Shown here piece after piece: positions 45,536 through 54,302 of a DNA stretch of 64,000 nt. The notes beneath the pieces were generated by a model that did not search any database, was not told the origin of the DNA, and was given only the letters and a program-made list of their open reading frames with translations. This DNA comes from Flavobacterium pectinovorum (lineage in GTDB: Bacteria > Bacteroidota > Bacteroidia > Flavobacteriales > Flavobacteriaceae): the NCBI RefSeq assembly GCF_006438875.1, contig NZ_RCZH01000005.1, positions 186,001-250,000 of the forward strand, in the 5' to 3' direction. Every line of letters starts with the position of its first letter. Within the stretch, counting starts at the first letter, position 1. A program made the translations under genes and the position numbers.

Positions 45536-46861
45536 ATGAGAAAATATTTTATGTTATTTTTTGGGCTTTTGGCATCTTTCTTAGCAAATGCTCAAGGAGA
45601 CTTTTCGATTCAGGGCAAGAGTAAACAAGTTACTATTCCTTTTAAATTGATTAATAATCTCATTTTTATTCCGATAAAAGTAAATGGTGTTGAACTGAAT
45701 TTCTTGCTGGATTCCGGGGTCGAAGAAACCATCTTGTTTAGTATGGAAGAAAAACAAGAAGTAAGTTTTAATAATGTCGAAAAAATAAAACTGAGAGGAT
45801 TAGGAAGTGAACAAGAAATTGAAGGGTTAAAATCAACAAATAATACTTTTGAAACACATGGATTAAGATCTAATAATCATATGGTATTTATTATTCTGGA
45901 TCAGAGTTTTAATTTATCATCACATATTGGAATTCCGGTAAATGGAATTATCGGCTATAAATTTTTTAAAAATAATCTGATTGAAATTAATTATCAAAAA
46001 AAGAAAATTATAGTTCATTTGAATAGTGAAGAGGTGAAGAAAAAGTTTGAGAAAAAATTTAAAGTAATTCCAATAACCATTGAGAAATCCAAGCCTTATA
46101 TTTATACAAAAGCTACTGTTAATAATGTCGAAATTCCTGCAAAGCTTCTGATTGATATTGGGAATAGTGATGCTTTTTGGATTTTTGAAAACGACAAAAT
46201 TAAATTGCCTAAAAAGAATTTTCCTGACTTCTTAGGAAAAGGTTTTAGTGGTGATATCGAAGGACATAGGGCTAAAATTGATGAATTTTCTATTGATGAA
46301 TTTAAATTCGAAAAACCAATTGTTTCCTTTCCTGATTCGGCATCTATTCGGAATGTTAAAATGGTGCCGGACCGTATTGGTTCAGTGGGTGGTGAAGTCT
46401 TAAAGCGTTTTAGAATTGTTTTAGACTATGCAGATAAAAAAATGTATCTTAAGAAAAACGGTAAGTTTTCAGAACCTTTTACTTATAATAAAAGCGGTAT
46501 TGTATTGCAGCATAACGGTTTACAGTGGGTCCAGGAGACGGTTCATATGGAAACCATACAAGTGGTCACTTCAACGCGTGAGATGGATGCAAATGAAAAG
46601 AAAAATGGAGATTTTATATATAAATTTTTATTAAAGCCTGTTTACGAAATCGTAAATATTCGTAAAGAATCTCCCGCCGAAAGATGCGGATTACAAAAAG
46701 GAGATATAGTGGTTAGTATTAATGGTGTTAAACCTTATAAATTCACTTTGCAGCAGATAAATAATCTGTTAAAATCAGAAGATGATATTTGGATCAATTT
46801 AGAGATTGAAAGGAATAGTTTATTGCTAAAATTCAGATTCAGATTGGAGGATGAGTTGTAG
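45536..46861 (+). CDS. Secreted retropepsin-like aspartyl protease with PDZ domain
   Basis: This 441-residue protein has a signal peptide ending near LANAQ. Two retropepsin-type lobes follow: LNFLLDSGVEETILF (residues about 57-71, with the canonical DSG) and AKLLIDIGNSDAFWIF (about 205-220, with DIG instead of DTG or DSG). The C-terminal 90 residues form a PDZ domain (ESPAERCGLQKGDIVVSING). Such proteins are common in Bacteroidota with unknown substrates. The changed second motif may weaken or alter activity. It lies upstream of a T9SS gene set but in its own transcription unit. Confidence 0.85.
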   Translation: MRKYFMLFFGLLASFLANAQGDFSIQGKSKQVTIPFKLINNLIFIPIKVNGVELNFLLDSGVEETILFSMEEKQEVSFNNVEKIKLRGLGSEQEIEGLKSTNNTFETHGLRSNNHMVFIILDQSFNLSSHIGIPVNGIIGYKFFKNNLIEINYQKKKIIVHLNSEEVKKKFEKKFKVIPITIEKSKPYIYTKATVNNVEIPAKLLIDIGNSDAFWIFENDKIKLPKKNFPDFLGKGFSGDIEGHRAKIDEFSIDEFKFEKPIVSFPDSASIRNVKMVPDRIGSVGGEVLKRFRIVLDYADKKMYLKKNGKFSEPFTYNKSGIVLQHNGLQWVQETVHMETIQVVTSTREMDANEKKNGDFIYKFLLKPVYEIVNIRKESPAERCGLQKGDIVVSINGVKPYKFTLQQINNLLKSEDDIWINLEIERNSLLLKFRFRLEDEL

Positions 46862-46890
46862 AAAAATCAATTAGAATATATTCATTTTTT

Positions 46891-46924
46891 TTGATTAAAA
46901 TGGTGACATTCAGTAGTATTTTTG
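46891..46924 (+). promoter_or_regulatory. Bacteroidota-type promoter for the T9SS cargo operon
   Basis: TTG at 46891-46893 and TATTTTTG at 46917-46924 are spaced by 23 bases. A leader of about 90 bases leads to the ATG at 47022. Confidence 0.6.
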
Positions 46925-47021
46925 GAATATGTTTGAGTTTAGTGAAAAATCAACTGTTAAAATATTTTTTTTGAGTAACGAGCGTTAATATTTTATTAAG
47001 TTTATGCAAAAATAACAATTT

Positions 47022-49646
47022 ATGACCAAAAAATACGATAATTTCTTACAAATATTTTTGTTATTATTTTTTTTATCAATATTCTCTTCAACAATTCAGG
47101 CACAATGTGCAGGTGATGATAATTCATTTTCAGTTTGTGATTTACCAAATAATGCCAATCAGACAATAGATTTATTTACAAAATTAAATGGTACACCAAT
47201 CGCTGGCGGAGTCTGGGCAGATGATGATGATTCTCGAGGTTTAGATATAACGACCGGGATTTTAAATGCGCAAATTATTCGTAATAGTGGGGTTTATCAT
47301 TATACTTACACAGTTACAGGAGTTAGTGGCTGTACAGATACTTCGGCTACACTTGAAGTTGTTATTGGAGGATATTCCGGTGTTAGTTCTAATTTAATTG
47401 TCTGTAGTGATGTAAAAACATATAATCTTTTTCAGGCGTTTAATGGTATTTTTTTAGGACCACAATCAAACGGGCAATGGCATGATGATACACAGAATGT
47501 AAATGTTGGATCGGTTGTTAATGTGGAGAATTTAGAAGGAGATTTTCCATTTACATATACAATGCCTGCAAGAGGTACTTGTCCTGCAATGTCATCTACA
47601 TCCATAATTACCGTTAAGAGAGCTCCAAAATCAGGAGTTGCTCGTGATTTACCTTTATGTGCAAGCAATGGATTGACAAGTTATACTAACTATGATTTAG
47701 AAAATTTACTTAGCGGACAAGATCCCGGAGGTACCTGGAGTGATCCTAGTAATACGGGAGAACTCTCTTCTTCTGAAGATCATTTTGTTGATGTGCAAAA
47801 TATATATAACAAATTTGGTGTAGGAGATTATTACTTTACATATAAAGTTCTGTCTAAAAATACTATTTGTGGCAATGCACAATCAAATGTGAGAATTCAT
47901 CTGGAAAAAACGCTTGATTTTACTGGCGCTGTTGTTCAGGTTAATTCAGATATTTGTGAAACTGAAATTCCTACAGCACAATATTCAGTTACTATTACCA
48001 GAGGGAATGCTGTTATTCCGAATGGTATCTATACTGTCGTTTTTAATGTTTCGGGACCAAGGTCAAGGACGGAAACAATTAGAGCAAATTTTACAAATGG
48101 AGTTCTTATATTTCCACTTGATTCAAGTTATTTTCAACAAGTAGGTCGTTTTAACGTAACTATTTTAGATATACTTTCAGTAAATAGTTTAGGATTATGT
48201 CATAACATTATAAATAATCTGTCAGATGAATTGGTTATTTATGCAATTCCGGATTTAGAAGGAGCAAGTATAACTCCCGCAACTGTTTGTCAAAATGACG
48301 ATGCCACCATTCAAATCACTGATGCGGTAAAACTTGCAGATGGCGAATATGATGTTGTTTATAATATTTCAGGAGCCAATACTGGTGCCTCACAAATAGC
48401 AAGGTTAACCTTTGTAGGAGGTGTTTCAAATGATTTTATTGTTCCTGGGTTTTTCAATCAAAAAACCGGAACTTCTGTTGTTACCATAACAGCAATTACG
48501 CACGTAATTTCGCAATGTGTTAATGGTGCAAATTTAAAAGGAGATATCTTAATAAATCCATTGCCAAATGCTTCAACATTGAGATTACAAGTACAAGATG
48601 TTTGTTTTGGATCTGACGTTTCAGCTTCAGTTTCCGGATTGGGAACTCTTACAAATGTTACATTATCATATGTACTCTCAGGAAGCAATACCGCTACGAC
48701 ACAAACAGTTGCATTGACGAGTTCAGATGGGAACGCTAGTTTTGTAATTCCTGCCAATTTGCTTATTAATGCGGGTGCGACAACAATTTCTATAACAAAA
48801 CTAACCAATAATATAACAACTTGTAGTGCTGATGTAAGTGGTGCGGCAGATACGTTTTCTCTAAAATCTATTCCTGTGGCGCCTGCCGCAGGTAATCAGG
48901 AATTTTGTAAAGTTGATAAAGCTACAATTGCAAACTTAGATCCAAAAGGAGTACAATATTCCTGGTATGATTCTGCAACGGCAACAACTCCTCTTCCAAA
49001 TACTTATGCATTAAAAGCAGAAAACTATTATTTAAGACAAACTACATTAAGTTGTATTTCTGAACCTACAATGATTGCTGTCACAATAAATGATACTCCG
49101 GCACCAATATTAATTGGTACGCCTGAATTCTGCGGATTGGACAATCCTACAATTGCAGATTTATCTACTAAAACAGATTCACCTTCAACAGTGGTTTGGT
49201 ACGATGCGCCAAATAATGGAAATTTATTACCGTCTTCGACACTTTTGGCTGATAAAAAAACATATTACGGGTTCGATTTTTCGACAACAACAAACTGTTA
49301 TTCTGAGCAAAGTACTCCGGCAACGGTTTCGCTGAAAGAATGTGATTCTCCTCAATATCCATTCTTTATCCCTGATGGATTTTCTCCAAATGGAGATGGC
49401 GTAAACGATGTGTTTGAAATTACGAATATTGGATTTTTATATCCAAATTATACCATCGAGATTTTTAACAGATACGGAAACGGAATGTATAAAGGTGGAA
49501 AAGACAAACCAGGTTGGGACGGGATAAACTATGAGAACAAAGGACTTAATGGTGGAGTGGCTCCAAATGGAGTTTATTTTTATGTTATCAATTTTAATAA
49601 GGACAATAAACCTCCTCAGCAAGGACGACTTTATTTAAATCGATAA
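47022..49646 (+). CDS. T9SS type B sorting domain (gliding-motility C-terminal) surface protein
   Basis: This 874-residue secreted protein has a signal peptide ending near STIQAQ, then many Ig-like or beta-sandwich segments with regularly spaced cysteines (SNLIVCSDVKTYNLFQAF, APAAGNQEFCKVDKATIANL). The C-terminal 90 residues form the type B sorting domain: FIPDGFSPNGDGVNDVFEI, IEIFNRYGN and APNGVYFYVINF. It should cross the outer membrane through the type IX system and be anchored or released at the cell surface as an adhesin-like protein. The two following genes are its usual partners. Confidence 0.93.
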   Translation: MTKKYDNFLQIFLLLFFLSIFSSTIQAQCAGDDNSFSVCDLPNNANQTIDLFTKLNGTPIAGGVWADDDDSRGLDITTGILNAQIIRNSGVYHYTYTVTGVSGCTDTSATLEVVIGGYSGVSSNLIVCSDVKTYNLFQAFNGIFLGPQSNGQWHDDTQNVNVGSVVNVENLEGDFPFTYTMPARGTCPAMSSTSIITVKRAPKSGVARDLPLCASNGLTSYTNYDLENLLSGQDPGGTWSDPSNTGELSSSEDHFVDVQNIYNKFGVGDYYFTYKVLSKNTICGNAQSNVRIHLEKTLDFTGAVVQVNSDICETEIPTAQYSVTITRGNAVIPNGIYTVVFNVSGPRSRTETIRANFTNGVLIFPLDSSYFQQVGRFNVTILDILSVNSLGLCHNIINNLSDELVIYAIPDLEGASITPATVCQNDDATIQITDAVKLADGEYDVVYNISGANTGASQIARLTFVGGVSNDFIVPGFFNQKTGTSVVTITAITHVISQCVNGANLKGDILINPLPNASTLRLQVQDVCFGSDVSASVSGLGTLTNVTLSYVLSGSNTATTQTVALTSSDGNASFVIPANLLINAGATTISITKLTNNITTCSADVSGAADTFSLKSIPVAPAAGNQEFCKVDKATIANLDPKGVQYSWYDSATATTPLPNTYALKAENYYLRQTTLSCISEPTMIAVTINDTPAPILIGTPEFCGLDNPTIADLSTKTDSPSTVVWYDAPNNGNLLPSSTLLADKKTYYGFDFSTTTNCYSEQSTPATVSLKECDSPQYPFFIPDGFSPNGDGVNDVFEITNIGFLYPNYTIEIFNRYGNGMYKGGKDKPGWDGINYENKGLNGGVAPNGVYFYVINFNKDNKPPQQGRLYLNR

Positions 49647-49678
49647 TTCTTTTTTACATTATTTAATATAATTTTCAA

Positions 49679-50614
49679 ATGAAAAAAATAATACTTTATA
49701 TAACATTCCTCCTCTATATAATACCCGCTTTAGCACAGCAGGATCCTGAATATACCCATTATATGTATAATATGAGTGTAGTCAATCCCGCATATGCAAC
49801 AGGAACACCTCTAATGATGAATTTTGGAGGTCTGTACAGAACGCAATGGGTTGGAGCATATGGAGCACCAAAAACATTTACCTTTTTTGGACATACCGCT
49901 TTATCTGAAAAGATTGAAGTGGGATTGTCATTAGTATCAGATGATATTGGCGATGGTGCTAAAAAAGAAAATAACGTTTACGCAGATTTTGCCTATGTTT
50001 TAAATTTAGGAGGCAAAAACAGATTGTCATTAGGATTAAAAGCAGGATTTTCATCCATGCAAAGCAATTTTAACGGATTCCAACTACAATCCGGAAATGC
50101 CGCCACAGATGCCGCTTTTGCTCAGGATATTAATGCGACAAAACCCAATATTGGAGTTGGAGCCTATTATTTTAGAGATAATTTTTATGCAGGAATATCA
50201 GCACCAAATTTATTGAAATCAAAAAATATCGAAGAAAAATCAGGTATTAATGCTTTTGGAGAAGATGCCATTCATACTTTTTTGACTGCTGGATATGTTT
50301 TTCAGGTTGATGATATGTGGAAGGTAAAACCTGCTTTCATGGCAAAGTTTGTAAAAGGAGCGCCAGTTTCTGTAGATTTAACGGCAAATGTTCTATACAA
50401 TAATAAGTTTGAATTAGGTGTTGCATACAGGATAAATGATGCAGTGAGCGCCTTAGTAAATATCAATGTTACACCAACTTTGAGAGTTGGTTATGCCTAT
50501 GATTACACCCTTTCAAATTTAGGACAGTTTAATTCCGGAACACATGAAATTATGTTGCTTTTCGATTTAGATTTATTAGGAAAAGGATATGATAAATCGC
50601 CAAGATTCTTTTAA
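49679..50614 (+). CDS. PorP/SprF family type IX secretion membrane protein
   Basis: This 311-residue outer-membrane protein has a signal peptide (ending PALAQQ) and the PorP/SprF start QDPEYTHYMYNMSVVNPAYA, then beta strands such as GGLYRTQWVGAYGAPKTF and KNRLSLGLKAGFSSM. SprF-like proteins are required for export or attachment of individual T9SS cargos, and each is normally encoded after its cargo gene, as here 32 bases downstream. A specific link to the upstream protein is inferred from this rule. Confidence 0.93.
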   Translation: MKKIILYITFLLYIIPALAQQDPEYTHYMYNMSVVNPAYATGTPLMMNFGGLYRTQWVGAYGAPKTFTFFGHTALSEKIEVGLSLVSDDIGDGAKKENNVYADFAYVLNLGGKNRLSLGLKAGFSSMQSNFNGFQLQSGNAATDAAFAQDINATKPNIGVGAYYFRDNFYAGISAPNLLKSKNIEEKSGINAFGEDAIHTFLTAGYVFQVDDMWKVKPAFMAKFVKGAPVSVDLTANVLYNNKFELGVAYRINDAVSALVNINVTPTLRVGYAYDYTLSNLGQFNSGTHEIMLLFDLDLLGKGYDKSPRFF

Positions 50615-50615
50615 A

Positions 50616-52724
50616 ATGAAAAATATGAAAAAACTACTAGTTATTATATTCGTATTTTCAATACAGTTTATAAATGCCCAGGATCAGGATTTGGCCCGGG
50701 CCAAAAGATTTTTTGATAAGACATATTATGCAGAAGCCATTATATTATATGAAAAACTAGCCGAGGAAAAACCTTCGCAAGAAGTAATTAAAAATCTGGC
50801 AGACTCTTATTATTATACCAATGATCTTATAAAAGCACAACGTTATTACAGACTTTTAGTCACAAATTATAACAACGATTTAAACAGAGATTATTATTAC
50901 AGATATGCACAAGCACTAAAAGCGACAAATAGTTATGATGATGCAAATGCTGTATTAAGAGAATATTATACTAAATCCGGGAATGCTCAAGACATTGCTA
51001 ATTTTGAAAATGAAATTAAAATTCTGGAAAATGTATCTGCAATCGGAAAAAGATTTGAGATTAAAAATTTAGCAATAAACACACCAAATTCGGAGTTTGG
51101 GGCAGTAAAATACAAAGACAATCTGGTTTTTGCAGGAGTAAAACTAAAACCGGGATTGTTTGACAAAAAATACAAATGGGATAATGAAACCTATTTGAAT
51201 ATTGTAAAAGTTCCAATTCAGAGTATTAATTCCAACGATGCAACTATTACTTATTTTGCCGACGAATTAAAAACCGGAATGCACGAATCGAATGCCATTT
51301 TCACAAAAGATGGAAAAACAATTTATTTTACGCGTAATAATTCTAAAAACGGAAAAAAGAAAAAGAACGATCAGAAAATCTCTAATCTTCAAATTTTCAA
51401 AGCCGAATTAGTAGAAGGAAAATGGACAAATATAATTTCATTACCCTTTAATAGTCCAAATTATTCTGTAGAACATCCAGCTTTAAGTGTTGATGAAAAA
51501 GTGTTGTACTTTGCTTCTGATATGCCGGGAAGTTTAGGCTCATTTGATATTTATTCGGTAAACGTGAATAAAGGAGCATTTGATACGCCAAAAAACTTAG
51601 GTCCAAATGTAAATACAGATAAAAGAGAGCAATTTCCTTTTGTTTCTGCAGACAATAAGCTTTATTTTTCTTCAGATGGACATTTGGGATACGGATCTCT
51701 TGACGTTTTTGTTTCCGAAATTAAAGGAAATGAACTTACAAGAGCTATAAATATTGGTTTGCCGCTGAATTCTAATTTAGACGATTTTGCCTTTAATATT
51801 GATTCAAATACCAAAGAAGGATATTTTGCGTCAAATAGAGAAGGAGGAAAAGGAAGTGACGATATTTATACCTTCACAGAAACAAAAGATTTAATTGTAG
51901 AAGATTGTAAACAATATATCGCGGGGACAATTACAGATATTACCACCAATTTAGTTTTGGAGAATGCGACTGTAATATTGCAGGATTCAGATAAAAAGGC
52001 AATAGAGACAATTACGACTCCGGCAGATGGAAAATTCAGTTTTACAGTTGCCTGCGAAAGCACTTATACGATTGTTGCTTTTAAAGAAAAATATACCAAC
52101 GAATCGAAATCTCTCGTAATAGGAAATGTCAGATATGTCAGTAATGATGGTTCATTGGCACTAAAATCATTAGATGCAATTAAATTGGAAGAAAAGCAAA
52201 ATGCAGAAAATAAACGAAAACAAGAGATTCTTATAGAAGAAGAAAATAAGAAAAAAGAGGCGTTGGCTGCTATAGCTTTGGTGCAAGCAACAGAAACTAA
52301 GAAAAAAGAAAAAGTTGCAGAGATCTTAAAACAAGAAAAAGATGTTATAAAAGACAATAAAGACCGATTAATTATAAAAACAGATCCTATTTATTTTGAT
52401 TTCAATATGTGGTATATCCGTAAAGAATCTAAATTCGTTTTAGGAAGAGTTGTAGCCTTGATGAATAAATATCCTGGAATGGTGATCGAGATTGGTTCGC
52501 ATACAGATTCACGCGGAAATGCTAAGTTTAATGAAGAATTATCTCAAAAAAGAGCAAATTCAACCAGAGATTTTATCATTCAGTCCGGTATAAATGCAAG
52601 CAGAGTTACTGCTAAAGGTTATGGAGAATCTGTGCCAATTGTAAAATGTAAAACAGATGATGCCTGTTCAGAAGAAGAGCATGAGTTGAACAGAAGAAGT
52701 GAATTTGTAATTAATAAGTTATAG
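50616..52724 (+). CDS. OmpA-family protein with TPR and PD40 propeller, T9SS-linked
   Basis: From the ATG at 50616 (one base after the SprF stop) it has 702 residues; a second ATG at 50625 is also possible. The order is signal peptide, a TPR-like helical region (about 20-140), a PD40-type beta-propeller (about 200-430, with YFASDMPGSLGSFDIYSV), a carboxypeptidase regulatory-like fold (about 445-510), a Lys/Glu-rich coiled coil, and a C-terminal OmpA peptidoglycan-binding domain (IEIGSHTDSRGNAKFNEELS). It likely anchors the SprF-like protein and surface protein to the cell wall. This cargo/SprF/OmpA trio is typical of Flavobacteria. Confidence 0.93.
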   Translation: MKNMKKLLVIIFVFSIQFINAQDQDLARAKRFFDKTYYAEAIILYEKLAEEKPSQEVIKNLADSYYYTNDLIKAQRYYRLLVTNYNNDLNRDYYYRYAQALKATNSYDDANAVLREYYTKSGNAQDIANFENEIKILENVSAIGKRFEIKNLAINTPNSEFGAVKYKDNLVFAGVKLKPGLFDKKYKWDNETYLNIVKVPIQSINSNDATITYFADELKTGMHESNAIFTKDGKTIYFTRNNSKNGKKKKNDQKISNLQIFKAELVEGKWTNIISLPFNSPNYSVEHPALSVDEKVLYFASDMPGSLGSFDIYSVNVNKGAFDTPKNLGPNVNTDKREQFPFVSADNKLYFSSDGHLGYGSLDVFVSEIKGNELTRAINIGLPLNSNLDDFAFNIDSNTKEGYFASNREGGKGSDDIYTFTETKDLIVEDCKQYIAGTITDITTNLVLENATVILQDSDKKAIETITTPADGKFSFTVACESTYTIVAFKEKYTNESKSLVIGNVRYVSNDGSLALKSLDAIKLEEKQNAENKRKQEILIEEENKKKEALAAIALVQATETKKKEKVAEILKQEKDVIKDNKDRLIIKTDPIYFDFNMWYIRKESKFVLGRVVALMNKYPGMVIEIGSHTDSRGNAKFNEELSQKRANSTRDFIIQSGINASRVTAKGYGESVPIVKCKTDDACSEEEHELNRRSEFVINKL

Positions 52725-52768
52725 ATGCCGATTTAAACCTATTAGATTAAATAAAAATAATAATTTTA

Positions 52769-52799
52769 AAAAGAAGCCTTTTTTTTGGCTTCTTTTTTA
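52769..52799 (+). terminator. Intrinsic terminator after the OmpA-family gene
   Basis: AAAAGAAGCC and GGCTTCTTTT pair around a T-rich loop, followed by more T. It closes the three-gene T9SS operon. Confidence 0.85.
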
Positions 52800-52840
52800 T
52801 TTAATTTTAGAGAATAAGAATGAACTTAAAATAGCTAATT

Positions 52841-53317
52841 ATGAAAAAACCAGTTGTATTTTGCTTGCTTATGGCTTGCATTGGATTCCAAAGTTGTAAA
52901 AATGATGAAAAACAAAAAGAACTTGAAGCTGCAAAAGCCGAAGGTGAAAAGATTGTAAAAACTGAGTGTTATAAAGCGATATATGAAAAAGATACAATCA
53001 CTTTAGATTTGTATACGTTAAAAAATGGAAAAATATCCGGAGATATGGTAATGAAAGTTGCTAATGCTGCCGAAAGAACTGGAGAAGTTGCAGGAGAATT
53101 TCATGGAGACACCCTATTTGTAGACTATACATTTGTAGATACCGCAAATAAAAACACAAAATTCAAAAATCCGATGGCACTTTTAAAACGTGACAATCAA
53201 CTTATTTTAGGAAACGGAAAAATGCAAACTACAATGGGAGTAACTTATTTGGTAAAAGATAAACCTATTGATTTTGAAAATGTAAAATATAAATTTAATA
53301 GTATTCATTGCGAATAA
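52841..53317 (+). CDS. Small lipoprotein of unknown function
   Basis: This 158-residue protein has a lipoprotein signal ending GFQSC, with Cys19 as the lipidated residue. The residues after it (CKNDEKQKE) are basic then acidic, which resembles lipoprotein export signals that send lipoproteins to the cell surface in Flavobacteria. The rest is beta-rich with YEKDTITLDLYTLKNGKISG and FHGDTLFVDYTF, a pattern reminiscent of small NlpE-like or eight-stranded folds. No named family is recognised. Confidence 0.75.
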   Translation: MKKPVVFCLLMACIGFQSCKNDEKQKELEAAKAEGEKIVKTECYKAIYEKDTITLDLYTLKNGKISGDMVMKVANAAERTGEVAGEFHGDTLFVDYTFVDTANKNTKFKNPMALLKRDNQLILGNGKMQTTMGVTYLVKDKPIDFENVKYKFNSIHCE

Positions 53318-53342
53318 AGAAAATTTAGAAACTCATAATTAG

Positions 53343-53569
53343 CTTTGTCAAAGTTTTAAGACAAGCGTGTAAGGAACTTTTGTCAAAAGCTTAATTTCAA
53401 AGTTGGTCTACGCATTTTTTGTCATCCGGAGGAACGAGGGATCTCCGCAAGTAGCTCGACAATCTAGGTGAAATTCTGTGTGTTAGTTTCTTGCGGAGAT
53501 CCCTCGTTCCTCGGGATGACAATGATTGTGGTTATTGTACGTGAAAATATTTTTTAAACTTTGACAAAG
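53343..53569. repeat. Nested palindromic repeats with 31-base inner arms
   Basis: An inner palindrome has arms GTCATCCGGAGGAACGAGGG (53421 to 53451) and their complement at 53490-53520: 31 bases with one mismatch. An outer pair of 14 perfect bases, CTTTGTCAAAGTTT at 53343-53356 and AAACTTTGACAAAG at 53556-53569, surrounds it. The inner part is far more GC-rich than its setting. The two families differ in text, so one likely lies inside the other. The 320-base gap between lipoprotein and DUF1573 genes holds this and the terminator. Confidence 0.9.
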
Positions 53570-53576
53570 ATTTGAC

Positions 53577-53616
53577 AATAAAAAAAGCCGTTTCTAATTA
53601 AAGAAACGGCTTTTAC
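53577..53616 (-). terminator. Terminator for the DUF1573 gene
   Basis: AAAAAGCCGTTTC and GAAACGGCTTTT pair around TAATTAAA, with T on both sides. It lies 22 bases after the minus-strand DUF1573 stop and could work in both directions. Confidence 0.88.
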
Positions 53617-53637
53617 TATTTTTAGATTTTTGTTTTT

Positions 53638-54018
53638 TTATAAAACTTCACCTTTAATCTTTAAGGCGACTCTACCATCGGGATAATTAACGGCATTGGT
53701 CTCAACGGTAATTGTTTTACGAATAGGACCGGAAACCATATTGTATTTTACATCAATTTTCCCTTTTTTACCAGGCAAAATGGCTGCTGCTGGTTTTGTA
53801 ACAACAATTGAGCTTACAGTAGATTCTGCGCCGGTAATCAATAGAGGTGCATCTCCTGTGTTTGTAAATTCAAAAGAGCGAACTCCATTGTCACCCTTAG
53901 AAATTTTTCCATAATCAATTGTGTTGTCTGGGGCTGCAAATTCAATTTTTGGGCCGTTTTGTGCGTAACCAATTGTACAAAACAATGCGATTACAATAAA
54001 AGTGGCAACATTTTTCAT
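53638..54018 (-). CDS. DUF1573 domain secreted protein
   Basis: This 126-residue protein has a signal peptide ending near GYAQN and a single Ig-like DUF1573 domain: DYGKISKGDNGVRSFEFTNT, then GDAPLLITGAESTVSSI and PGKKGKIDVKYNM. Small DUF1573 proteins are very common in Bacteroidota, mostly extracytoplasmic and of unknown role. It is a single-gene unit convergent with the lipoprotein gene. Confidence 0.93.
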   Translation of the reverse strand: MKNVATFIVIALFCTIGYAQNGPKIEFAAPDNTIDYGKISKGDNGVRSFEFTNTGDAPLLITGAESTVSSIVVTKPAAAILPGKKGKIDVKYNMVSGPIRKTITVETNAVNYPDGRVALKIKGEVL

Positions 54019-54156
54019 TTGAAATTATTTTAAGTTGTAAGTAAATATACTTTGTTTTAATTAATACACAAATTTTTATTTCTCTTTTTATAGTGTCTTT
54101 AATTATTTACTTTTGCTGTCAGTTATAATTACAAAAATTAAACCAAAGTTTAAAAA

Positions 54157-54289
54157 GTTTAATTGTTTAACTCTTTAGTTGTTTAATTGATTAATGATTG
54201 TGGTTTAAAAAAGATCCATAAAAATAAATTAACGGTTAAATAAATAACGATTAGAACGATAAGCAAATAAACGAATTAACGATTAAACA
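54157..54289. repeat. Imperfect GTTTAATTG/CGATTAAAC inverted repeat before valS
   Basis: GTTTAATTGTTTAACTC and GTTTAATTGATTAATGATTG on the left are answered by AATTAACGGTTAAATAA and ACGAATTAACGATTAAAC on the right. The words match those around the S23 gene. It fills most of the 284-base gap upstream of valS, so it will be in the valS leader if transcription starts upstream. Confidence 0.65.
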
Positions 54290-54302
54290 TATCCACGATA
54301 AA

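Noticed and set aside
44217-45536. Longer aminotransferase start at 45536
   Set aside because: The added 41 residues are AT-rich without similarity to the family start, and the ATG at 45413 gives the normal length.
48458-48808. Minus-strand 116-residue open frame within the T9SS cargo gene
   Set aside because: It is antisense to a clear coding region with conserved cysteines and has no motif or start signal of its own.
53343-53569. Nested palindromes as an insertion sequence
   Set aside because: No transposase frame lies inside and no target duplication was recognised; at most it is a non-autonomous element.
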